Assembly (NCBI GenBank): GCA_030998015.1
Contig: JARWMV010000240.1
Coordinates: 496,001-560,000, forward strand
Reading direction: 5' to 3'
From: Ceratorhiza oryzae-sativae
Taxonomy: Eukaryota > Basidiomycota > Agaricomycetes > Cantharellales > Ceratobasidiaceae
DNA: 64,000 nucleotides
In this document: piece after piece, positions 32,200 to 43,238 of the stretch
Layout of the letters: each line of letters opens with the position of its first letter
How positions within the stretch are numbered: the first letter of the stretch is position 1
Notes under the pieces: model-generated
What the model was told of the DNA's origin: nothing
Seen by the model: the letters and a program-made list of their open reading frames with translations, nothing else
The model's database searches: none
Position numbers and translations under genes: made by a program

Positions 32200-34688
32200 A
32201 TGACCCCCTCTCCGCTGATACTTGGTTTTGTCTGTGCCGCGATATGGCTTGTTGTTCAGTTTGTGCGAATGGTCATACGTGGCGTGCAAGTCAAGGCTGA
32301 TAGATGGATACTCATTGGTGAAGCGTATGCGTGGTCGCTTTTCTCTCGTGTTTGACTAGTTGGTTGAACTGGGGTTTTCTCTCTCTCTCTCTCCTTTGGT
32401 TTCGCAGGTCACCTATTCGAGTGTTTTTCCCAGGCAGGATTGATATTCGAGGGGTTATACAGGGGTTTTGTCAACCTGGGATTGCCAGGTACTCTGGTCC
32501 GTATCGACCCGCTGTCTGCCTGGACGCTGGTCCTGACTGTTCTTGCAGAGTTTCAGCGACTTGGAAAGGACGGATACGTCGAGGTATCCATGACGAACCC
32601 GCGGAAATGCGTGATTTTCCTCGCCGATCCTCAAACGTACAAGGCAAGTCCCGCCACGTCTTTTCCTATTATCAACAAGTGTCTCGAGCTGATGGGTCAC
32701 CTCACTTTAGGAAGTAGGCCGAGCAGCAAGCGCGTGGGTTCGCGATGTCAAATCAAACAAGGGAGTATTCGGTCTATTCGGGAATAACCTGATGGTGCTT
32801 GATGGCGCTGAATGGAAACACCAGCGCCAGGTTGTCCAGCGGGCGTTTAACGAGGTGAGTGTAGATTAAGCGTTGTTTGCGCCACATGACAACATCTCTT
32901 CTTTTTTTCTTTTTTCTTCCTCTTTCGCTGACTCTCGGCTCGTTACGTGTAGCAAACTCCGAGACTGGTTTGGGCAGAGACGACATGTGCTCTTGACCAG
33001 CTTTTCGAAGTTTGGGAAGTAGATCATGGGCGGACAGTGTGCCTTGCTCACGTTAAGGACATGACGACACGTGTGAGTCGAGTATATGCATTGCTTTTTG
33101 GAATTATTCAATGACGCGTATGGTTTGTCAGCTTACGCTCATGGTGATCTCTGCCGCCGTACTCGGCCAACGCTTATCTTGGAGGGAGGAAGACCAGAAA
33201 CCTTGGTCAGGGTATACTCTGTCGTTCCAGAAAGCAGTGGAGATTGCGTCTAGCACACTTTTGGAGAGGTGCTGCGGTTGGGTTTAGCATTGAAGCTATT
33301 AAGCTGACGGGGCTAATAGGGCTCTCACACCGAAATGGGCTACGGGATGGACTCAAAAATCCCGTCGGATGTGCGTTGCACATGCTGAGTTCGAGGTGTG
33401 TTTTATCCCTCTCTTCATCACGGAGAGGTGCGATATTGACGTTGCTTTTTAGCGATATCTTCGCCAGATGATGGATATCCAGCGAAGAAAGGGCAGTTAT
33501 ATTCCAGAGATGAAGCTGGATGGCCAAGAGCGAGTGGGGCAGGCTCTTTTCGATGCTCTTGTTGCTGCGAGCGATGATGAACTAGCATCACAAGGCAAAG
33601 GACTGACTGACGACGAGGTCATTGGTAGGCACTCGGTTGGTAATCCTTGATATAAGTGAATCTCATTGGATGTCCTACATGACTTAGGGAATACTTTTCT
33701 GTTTCTATTTGCTGGTCACGAGGTAAGAGAGCGATTTGTTCAAATTCAAAAGGAAGGCCTACATTTTTATCCAGACCACTGCTACTGCACTCGCAAGCAC
33801 CCTCGGGCTGCTAGCGTTACATCCGCACATTCAACAAGAGCTGTACTTGCAGATCAAGCAGGTCATGGGCTCTCGTTCATGTTTAGTAAGTATTCTCACC
33901 ACTTTTTTTTCCCTCCATTGTGACCGTGCGCCTTGCAGGATTATAGTGACATTGACGGGCTAAAACTGGTATCTGGTGCATTTTTGGAGACGCTGCGCAT
34001 GTACCCTCCGGCGAGCAGCTCTTCTCTTGTTCAGACGAGACGCGCTTAACTGTCCTATATGCACAGGCGGTTCAAAACGTAAGACTCGCGGGGCAGGACA
34101 CGGTTGTCAGTGTCGCGCGACACGGCGCAGATTTAGGCGACATTCAACGCGAGAATATTGTTATACCTTCCGGTACTTATATGACGATCTCGCATGCTGC
34201 AATTCACTATAATCGTAAGTGGGAAGCTATTTCGTGCGGTACTTATGCTGAAAACGTATCCTTCATTAGCAACCCACTGGCCCGAGCCTGACGAGTTCCG
34301 ACCAGCCCGCTTTAGTGGCATGTACAACCGGGACGCATTTGTTGCTTTCTCGACTGGCTCAAAAGTTTGTCTTGGTCAAAAGTATGTTTGTCTCTTTACA
34401 TACGTTGATGCGAAATGCTAAGGTTTGCTTCTTCAAGGTTCAGTGAAACAGAGGGCGTCGCGGCGCTTGCTGCTATCTTGACACGATACGAGGTCACAAT
34501 TGATACTACTCGTTTTCCAGATATACCTGGGGAGAGTATTCAGGTACTCGATTTTCGCGTCTTTTCCAACGCAGTCACTAACCCGAGTCAAATAATGGTA
34601 GGCTCGCCGAATGCGCCTACTCGAACCAGAACATTCTGTGACTATAACGCCGCGAAGTTTGCCGCTTGTGTTTACGCGTCGCCCATAG
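32200..34688 (+). CDS. Cytochrome P450, first copy of the tandem array
   Basis: This is an ER-anchored monooxygenase; its substrate is unknown. Fourteen introns, at the same positions as in the next two genes, restore a full P450. The N-terminal anchor is PLILGFVCAAIWLVVQF. The I-helix reads FLFLFAGHE|TTATA, the K-helix ExxR is FLETLRMYPP, the PERF-like region is PEPDEFRPARF, and the haem loop is FSTGSKVCLGQ with Lys where Arg is usual. The C-terminus is PRSLPLVFTRRP. Two introns have GC donors: 32644-32710 (AAG|GCAAGT) and 34011-34066 (CCG|GCGAGC). The second sits where the paralogues have GT. The reading frame is intact throughout, so the gene appears functional. I cannot assign a CYP family. 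Confidence 0.88.
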
Positions 34689-34996
34689 ATACTACGCATA
34701 TACGTATTCATTTATTTATTATACCATTATACGAACTGCTCGCTGGCCACAAATATCGCCGTTCAGAAATGACTCTATGGAGCCGATAACATCACTGTTG
34801 TGCAACGCTTTTTGGCGTTTCTGGGAGGCTGTGGTGATGTTAGGGCACCTCCGCAATCCGGTCCTTTACGATGCCCGCGTAACTTCTTTTCTTCTGTCCA
34901 GCTGCACGCGGGGCTGAACGTGAGGCGGTGCATCAGCTTAAGCTGGTTATAAACCAACAGCACCCCCCGCTCTTCCGACCCAGCGATTAGGTTAAC
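34689..34996. promoter_or_regulatory. Promoter region of the second P450
   Basis: A TATAAA box lies at 34948-34953, 44 bases before the ATG. A CGG-N13-CCG pair at 34859-34877 has the spacing style of a Zn(2)Cys(6) site but could be chance. Confidence 0.45.
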
Positions 34997-37383
34997 ATGA
35001 TATCGCCTCTGGTCCTTGGAAGTCTAACTGTAGGATCGTGGCTCCTAGTGCAACTCTTGCGAATGGTCAAGAGGAGCCGTGAGGTGAAGGTTGATCGATG
35101 GATGCTCATTGGGCGATCGTACGCGATCCATTCAGTTTCAGTTGGCGTGAACTCATGAAACCTACAGATGGCCGTTCCGAGTTTTGTTCCCCTCTTCAAC
35201 CGATATTCCTGGTGTTTTACATGGCCTCTGCCAGACACTTAATTCTAACTACTCAGGTCTAGAGCTTTTGGTTTTGGATCCGTGTGGATAGTAACTCTTG
35301 TTTCAGATTTTAAACGTTTTGGGAGGGACGCGTTTTTGGAACTTTCAATAACCAATCCCAAGCAATGTGTGGTGTTTATTGCTGATCCACAAGCATACAA
35401 GGCGAGTTTTTTCGGCTATCCTCCTGTTTTGCTAATATGATATTTGATTGTGCAGGAGATCTCTCGAAACTACGCTCCTTTTGTTCGAGACCTCGAAGGC
35501 ATTGGGCCATTTTTTAGCATATTCGGACCGAATCTACTCACTCTGGAAGGGGAAGAGTGGAAGCACCACCGCCGGATCGCTCAAAAGGCTTTCACAGAAG
35601 TACGTCATGCAAAAATCCTATGAATGGAACAGTGATGGGGTACACATCCAGAAAACTCCGAGCCTCGCGTGGACCGAAACTACTGCGGCACTCGAGGACC
35701 TCTTTGAACTTTGGGATGCAAACCAGGGGGCGAAAGTGCATATCCCACAAATGAGAGACATAACTGGCAACGTGAGCGGGGCAGATTCGTAAACGGTGTT
35801 GATTTCACTGGCGCTAAGATATCTCTAACTTGCAGTTGGCTCTCATGGTGATTTCATCCGTCGCAATGGGCCACCGTATGTCTTGGATCGAGGACAGCGA
35901 GAGGCCTTGGCCAGGATATACCATGTCTTTTCAAAAAGCACTGAGGATTGTATCCCGCTCGCTTATTCAGCTGTAGGTCAGCTTATTTTATTGTGGGATC
36001 ATGAGGCTCACATTCGTAGAGTAATGACTCCGACATGGGCCCAAGGGTTAACTGAGAATACACGTTCAACCAGCACCGCGTTCAACGAGCTAAAGGCATG
36101 GCATGTTAGATTTATGGCCGCGCGAAATGCACTGACAAATGCCTTAGAAATATCTTCGTGAAATGATAGATCTTCGGCGAAAGAGTGGTACCCACACAGG
36201 AGACATGCGCGGAAGTTCATCAAACGCAAAGCAAATTAGCGATAATATATTTGATGTTCTAGTCGCTGCTAGCGATGAAGCCGTTGTTGCTGAGGGTAAG
36301 GGATTGGCGGATGACGAGGTGATTGGTGGGTGCATCGACAGTTTCACATGGTGAAACCCAGTTGAATGTACGAGTCCCTAGGCAACACCTTGTTCCTTTT
36401 CGCTGGTCACGAGGTAAGCATGATAAGGAGATCCCCTTTAGCCACATCGAATAATGATACTAATATTATCAAGACAACGGCTGGCTCGATTGCCTTCGCC
36501 CTTGGGCTTTTGGCGTTGTACCCTCGTATACAACAAGATTTGTACAAGGAGATCAAGCATGTCCTGGGATCGCGCCCTCGTTTAGTAAGCGAACTAAGGG
36601 CTGTGGCGTGATGGTTTTCTCAATTCTTCCAGGACTACACCGACGCCAAACATCTGAAACTCGTGCTCGGCGCCTTTCTCGAAACGTTGCGTTTATATCC
36701 CCCAGTTTGTGTCTGCCTCAGTGGTTCATAATATTGGCTGATGTGCTATTACATTTTAGGCACCACAAAATGTTAGACTAGCCAAGCAGGATACAGTCAT
36801 CAGCGTCGCACGAAACGGCCCAGGGGTAGACAGGCACCAGCGCGTTGACATCGTCGTTCCAGAGAACTCTTACATGTTCATATCTCATGCGGGGATCCAT
36901 CATAACCGTACGTCGACGGTTGGCTTTGGGCTGTATTGTGTTTGACTAATCCCTTTGGGCTCTAGCCAACTACTGGCCGGAGCCCGATGAATTTCGACCT
37001 TCTCGATTCACAGGTGCATACAACAGGGATGCATTCGTACCTTTCTCAACTGGTGGAAAGATATGCATTGGGCAAAAGTAGGTTCAACTTGTTTCATATA
37101 TCTATGCACTGCTAACATTTGGCCCCAAAGATTCGCGGAGGCGGAAGGCACCGCGGCGCTCGCAGCTATTCTGTCACAATATGAGGTATCCGTTGATACC
37201 GGGTTGTTCCCAGACGTGCCGGATGAGACTCCTCGGGTGAGTGATTATTTGCAGTAGCTGGCTCAACGTATCTCAAGCCTCGCGACTACGGATTAGGCTC
37301 GTCGATTGCGCTTGCTGGAGGCAGACCATTTCATAGCAATCACCCCTCGCAAACTGCCTCTGGTGTTTACCCGCCGTGCCTGA
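34997..37383 (+). CDS. Cytochrome P450, second copy of the tandem array
   Basis: This paralogue has the same exon plan as its neighbours and an N-terminal anchor PLVLGSLTVGSWLLVQLL. Diagnostic parts are GEEWKHHRRIAQKAF (C-helix WxxxR-like region), FLFAGHE|TTAGS (I-helix), FLETLRLYPP (ExxR), PEPDEFRPSRF, and the haem loop FSTGGKICIGQ. The end is PRKLPLVFTRRA. The conserved GC-AG intron is 35402-35455 (AAG|GCGAGT). At the intron preceding KYLREMIDL the position-matched donor would be a second GC (AAG|gcatgg). A GT nine bases on would add three residues (Ala-Trp-His). I cannot decide between them. The gene lies 308 bases after copy one and appears intact; its substrate is unknown. Confidence 0.87.
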
Positions 37384-38088
37384 TCATCGCACAAACACAC
37401 CTTGTCTATTCTGGATCGATTGACAAAAATTAAAGAATAAAATGTATCTCGGAGGTGTCTTAACGGACGCCAATCATGTTCCTATATGTATACATAGTTG
37501 AACGAATATCTTGACTGCACATCAGCCTTTGCCCGAGTCGGGATTAGTTCAGGCGAGATCTGAGGCTGGCCTCCTTGACAAGACATGGGTAGAAGCGCTA
37601 TTAGGGAGCCATCGTTATGGAAGTTACGTGTTGAGGGATGAACAACCTCTCGTGTTAGGGTATCTGCGCGTGGTCAAGCTCAATCGGGCCCGTGCGGATG
37701 GAATAAAATCAGCACCAGTTGACAGGGGGTCCGGGGTCTTAAATCCACTAGTCTTGATATATCATCCGGCTGCCGAGACCACTTCGCGCTCAAGGAGTTA
37801 TCGACCACTCAAAAAGGAGCTAAAAACCGACAATTCAACAAGCTTCTGGCTGGGTAGAAGTCAGTGTCAGGATGCAGCTTTGGCTTGATCTAGACCGTCT
37901 TAGTGGCATTAGTGGCACGCCAGGTTCTGATCATCGGTAGTGTGATCCTATGCCTCGTGGGGCGTGGTGGCAATTTAGTTCGCTGGCTGCGTTACCCTGA
38001 ATCAACGGTTCGGTTATATAGGAGCCGGTCAAGTTTCCCTGGTTTTCGTTTCTTCCTCCTCCTCGCTGAGCCCATGTACGACATCCAT
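37384..38088. promoter_or_regulatory. Intergenic and promoter region of the third P450
   Basis: No supported gene. TATATA at 38015-38020 lies inside a CGG-N11-CCG pair (38011-38027), the Gal4-type spacing, about 70 bases before the ATG. An in-frame ATG at 38074 would add five residues. Confidence 0.45.
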
Positions 38089-40489
38089 ATGGCTTCCTCT
38101 CTGGCCATCGGCCTTGCGTCCATTGGATTTTGGATTTTGGTTCAGTTTGCGCGCATGGTGCATCAAGGACGGAGGCTTGGGGCAGACAGTTGGACTATTA
38201 TCGGAAACCAGTACGTCGATTCTGTCCACGGTTTTGCCAGGCATTTAAGCTCTGCGTTAGATCAATGCTCCGTTTCATGTTTCCTTCCTGGATTGATATC
38301 CCAGGAGTGCTCCAGGGAACTGCTCACAACGTGAACGCTAGGTATTCGGGTGCACATACGATTTAATGCCATGGTGGTTGGGCGGGTGCTCATCCTTGAC
38401 TCTCAGATTATCAGCGTCTTGGGAAAGATGCATGCGTTCAAGTATCGATGACAAGCCCCGAATCATGTGTTGTATTTGTCGCGGACCCTCAAACGTATAA
38501 AGCGAGCACCTTTCATCCTCTCTTCGACACTGGACTAATTGAAGAGTTGGCGCTATAGGAAGTCACTAGAATGCGTTCGCCGTTTGTTCGTGACCTCGAA
38601 ACTATGAAGCCCATTGGCATATTTGGCGACAATTTGCTCACTCTCGAGGGTGAGGACTGGAAGCATCATCGCAAAATCGCGCAGCGTGCTTTCACAGAGG
38701 TTAGAATATAGCTTGGGCATATCTACTCCTTGTCTTACAGAAAGTTCTATAGAAAACCCCTCTCCTTGTTTGGACGGAAACTTTTGCCGCACTCGAGCAA
38801 CTTTTCGACCTCTGGGATCAAGAGCACGGTTCGCAAGTACGCGTCCCTCAGGTATTGGACATGACCAAGACTGTAAGCTGCAAATCTGGAAGATATTCGG
38901 TGAAATTGACTCAAGGCCTCTAGCTAACGCTCATGGTGATCTCGTCTGCTGCTCTCGGTTATCGTCTTTCATGGCTCGAGAAAGATGAGGAACCATGGCC
39001 GAGTTTTCAATTCTCGTTTCAGAAGGCGCTGAGGATTGTATCCGAATCAGTTTTAGCAAAGTCGGGTCCTCATATGTCTATTCTTCTATACCGATGCTAA
39101 CAAGATAGCCGACAATCACAGGGCCATGCTACCGGAATGGACCGGCAGGTTGACCGAAAAGACTCGCTCTATTTTTACTGCCCACACCGAATTTAATGTG
39201 AGCGCTTTCTCCTCTCCTAGGATGTGCCTAACGGGTGTGGTAGAGGTATCTTCACCAAATGGTAGAAGCCAACCAGAAGGGGATTGGCCACATACAGAGC
39301 GATTCAAAGATCGAAGCAAATCCGAGTCGTGCTGCCGGCAATGTATTCGACGTGCTAGTCGCTGCAAGCGATGAAGATATTGTTGCCAAGGGCAGAGGCC
39401 TTGCAAGCAGTGAGTTATCGGTACATGGAAGTTTCATATGGGGATGTGTACTATGCTGACGTGTGACGTGTACGATTAGGAAATGCGTTCCTTTTCCTTT
39501 TTGCTGGCCATGAGGTGAGCATCGGTTATATTTCCTCTATTTTGAGCAAACCTGACGTAAGCTTTTTCGTAGACAACTGCGAGTGCCGTCGCTTTCGCGC
39601 TTGGGTTCATGGCATTGTACCCACATATACAAAAGGAGGTGTACGCACAGATCAAGGAGGTGACGGGCCCACGATCACGTTTGGTAACGCCAGTATGTAT
39701 GGCTCATGACACTCCACTCACTAGGTTCCTTTTATATAGGAATATAACGATGTTAATAAACTGAGTCTTGTGGCAGGCGTTTTCTTAGAAACCATGCGCA
39801 TATATCCATCCGTTCGTCTTGCGCTTCAGAAATCTACTGAAAGGGTCCGGCTAACTCACCTGTTTTGCAGGTATCCCAAATATTCCGAATTGCGGCTGAA
39901 GACACGGTATTAACCGTTGCGCGGAATGGGCCTGGCTCGAACGGAACCCAACGCGAAACGATTTTTGTCCCAGCAGGCTCGCAGGTCGTTGCTCATATTG
40001 CTGCAATTCATTTCAATCGTACGTTTCTGGGGATAATTTTGTTATTTTACCCTCCCTCAGCGGCTTACTGTGTCTCTAGCGACTTACTGGGCTGAGCCTG
40101 AAGAATTCAGGCCTTCCCGTTTCACTGGAGCGTTCGACCGGGATGCCTACTTACCCTTTTCAGTTGGTGGCAAAGCATGCATCGGCCAAAAGTAAGCACA
40201 CGTAACCCAGACTTCATTCAAGATCGCTTATTTCATCTTTATTAGGTTCGCCGAGACAGAAGGCATTGCAGCGCTCGCCTGTATCCTTGCGCAATATGAG
40301 GTCTCGGTCGACACAACACAGTTCCCCGATATTCCGGGTGAAAGTATCCAGGTAAGGAAGACCGATAACTTAAAGTACAATTCTAACCTGACCTTGGCCT
40401 AGGCACGACAAGCTCGACTGATGCAACCAATACATTACTTGAGCGTGCTACCGCGAAAGCTACCCCTAGTCTTCACCCGTCGCAAATAA
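38089..40489 (+). CDS. Cytochrome P450, third copy of the tandem array
   Basis: This is the third paralogue, with membrane anchor SLAIGLASIGFWILVQF. Visible parts are GEDWKHHRKIAQRAF, FLFLFAGHE|TTASA, FLETMRIYPS (ExxR), PEEFRPSRF and the haem loop FSVGGKACIGQ. The end is PRKLPLVFTRRK. The conserved GC-AG intron is 38502-38558 (AAA|GCGAGC). The segment before the I-helix is about four residues shorter than in the sister copies (GLASR instead of GLADDEVIG), forced by a strong GTGAGT donor. It diverges most from the other two around the 30-residue stretch after RYLHQMVEA. The start at 38089 matches the others in distance to the anchor. Confidence 0.86.
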
Positions 40490-40943
40490 TTGGCATTTAT
40501 TTCTGATATGTGATCAATGCACTTTAATAGCTAATGTGTTTAAATCGGTTGGCTCGTCTCAGCGTTGTCTCGTATCAGAAAGATCAAAGCCGCTCTTACC
40601 CAATGAAACCTAATTGACTCAGTTCCGAGCCGGAAACCAGGAGAAATACTATTTAAGCACATCGGAGATGTCCAAAAACACTCAAATGTATCCATTTAGG
40701 CTTTATAGTGGGATGTCTCCCAGAAACATGCCCAGAAGTTTAATTGGCAGCAATCTTGAGCGCTTACATGGTCGGATTTCTCTTGGCACCTTGTCACATC
40801 GGTTACACATCTGCTACGACGACCACCGCCATATAACCAACCAGAGGAGCGCCCTTGTATAAATTTTATAGTACCGTCGTTTCGTGCACTAATATCGGGA
40901 TACAGTGTTGTTACGTCCATTATCTCTAAGTACGTAGACAAAA
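40490..40943. other. Intergenic region, P450 array to first Zn(2)Cys(6) gene
   Basis: I see nothing coding. It holds the 3' end of the third P450 and the promoter of the regulator. Confidence 0.5.
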
Positions 40944-43008
40944 ATGAAGCGGAAACATGCTCGGCCTGGACCCATTGGCACGAGTTGTCTAACTTGCAGG
41001 CGCAGGTATGTAACCCAGTTTTTTTCATAAATAGTTCTGAGAATTTAAAGATTTGGAAACATAGGCGCAAAAAGTGCGATAAGGCTCGGCCAACATGTCA
41101 GAGATGTATAGTTGGCGGTTTTGAATGCCTAGGATACGACAAATCAGGCCAAGAAGATAATGAATCTTGCGGAGAGGATTGGGGCTTAGACTCGAATAGG
41201 CTACGGGATACTTGTGATTATTCTGCCTCTCGTCAACTACGGCCACTTTTGCCCAAGCCAGGCATTCAATCCCCGACCCTTCCTGGAAGCCATTCGACGA
41301 GCTCTGCTTGCGATCCAACAAAGATCCCTTCTGAGCCATCCGACCAGCCGCACCATAATACTTCCGATCCACCAACGCCCTCGGGGTCCAGCGATCTAGT
41401 AGGCATGGAATTTTCAGAATATGATCCGGACGGTGGCATGAGCCAATGCTATCAGACACAAGGTTCATACCTTGTTCGGGCCTTTGAGTCTCGTAACTCG
41501 CTGAACCCCGATAGGTGTTTGCTCGGTCTCCGACATATTATGTCTCTAGCCCATCTATCCCCCTACGACTTGTCTCCTCTACCCAATGACGCGAAGAGCG
41601 CTATCAGTTTCGTAGTATCGCAGTGTAAGTCAGCTCAGGCTCTCTGCAACTTGCAATTTCTGAAGCAGGAAGACAGACGAACGATTGTTCAATCTTTCGT
41701 TTCTTACGCCAACACATCGGCTCTCTTCGCATGTTCGTGGAGCTCTAACATGGGGCCTCCAGCATTTTGATACAACTCGCAGGACAAAGTTCTTAGGATG
41801 CAAAATCTTTGAATGTATAGTCGACGGGACGAGTCAACGAAAGCTTGGATTTTACCTTCGATGGCTAGAGGGATTTCAACGTCAGCTTGAATCAACTACC
41901 GACGAGCAGCTTGCTCTAGCGAGCTCATACAACCGCCTCGCGGGTTTGCTAGACGTGGGTTCTTATATGTTTCTACGATGGTGCTCTTCTTATGTTGATT
42001 CTGAATAGATTGCATACTTGAATATCATGTTCGCTAATACTATGAACATATACCGAATTCTGCAGGAAGCAGCTCCAATATTTCTACAGATTACCTTCAT
42101 GGATTCCTCACTTTGGCTAGACCCTACCAATATAACTTCGCTATCTCTAGCGCATGTGCTAAATTCGACAAACTATGAACTTGGGCGATTCGTCCTTCTT
42201 GATGCACTGTATTCTATGGCATATGGTTTGCCTCAGGTTATCGAGTACGACACGTCTTTTCCCCCATTCTTTTCCGAGATTCAGCCAGTGGAATGGATCC
42301 ACGGCTGTCCAGTAGGACTCAACATGGCCCTTGTAGAGATCAACCAATACCTTAATCTCAACATGCGGCCTGATCCACGACCAGACTGGCGATCGATCGA
42401 AGAGCGCATCAAATCGTGGAAATCTGAATCACAAACTGCCCCCAACCACGAATCCTGGAAGACGGTGGCTAGGATTGCTGTTCATGAGAGTTGGCGGCAC
42501 AGTTTATTGGTTTACTTGTATATGGTGAGCTTATGCAGAATTTGCATGTAATAGCTTCTATATTGTGAACCTGTCGTGCAGAGTGTATGCAGAGTCAGGT
42601 CTGATGACTCTCGAGTTCAGTCGTCTGTCCGACAAGTATTCCAGCTTATTGACTCCGTGAAGGAATTTGAGATACCTTCTATTGGCATACATTTTCTAGC
42701 CCAATATCTGATTGTGAGTGGTACTCCTGAGCTGAGCGATCTATTTGACATCCTCCTAACGCCTATGCCGGATTAACTAGGTTGGTATCTGTGCACGCAG
42801 TGAAAAGCACCGCGATGTGGCCCGGGCAAAGCTTTCCGCGACCTCCCGTGACGGGCTGTGGCTTTTGCGAGGGTCAGATTTTGTGCCAGTACTGGATCAT
42901 CTCTGGCATGGCCCGGCAATCGACGGGCGGCCGATTTATTGGAGCGATTATGTCCACTCAAGAGAAATTTATCTCCCCGTCCCTTCACGGCTAGCTTCAA
43001 GTTCATAG
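40944..43008 (+). CDS. Zn(2)Cys(6) transcription factor, intact copy next to the P450s
   Basis: This is a fungal binuclear zinc-cluster regulator. The DNA-binding domain is at the very N-terminus: CLTCRRR|RKKCDKARPTC then QRCIVGGFEC, with spacing C-x2-C-x6-C-x6-C-x2-C-x6-C, split by an intron inside the Arg/Lys run. After a Ser/Pro linker comes the fungal-specific regulatory domain (type 2 by appearance): RLFNLSFLTP, FLGCKIFECIVDG, YNRLAGLLDV, SLAHVLNSTNYELGRFVLLD, MAYGLPQVIEYD, WIHGCPV, ESWRHSLLVYLYM, SVRQVFQLIDSV and GSDFVPVLDHLWHG. Introns with clean GT-AG ends join all blocks in frame. It lies 454 bases after the last P450 on the same strand, so a role in controlling them is plausible but unproven. 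Confidence 0.88.
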
Positions 43009-43238
43009 TGGATTCGCTTTCCAATGCGATTTTTTGACTTTCGCGCACGCGGTATACATGAGTGGGCTGCATCCATGGATAGATGCGCGCTCTGAAGCTT
43101 TCGCCAATATGTTACGTGATTATAGCACGGATTCCAACACTTAAGTTTACCGCAGTCAACGGATCGTGATACTTGAGTCAGTCATTGATCACACGGCCTC
43201 ACTGAACTCCGTCGTATGTCTACCATCACTGCGCCCTC

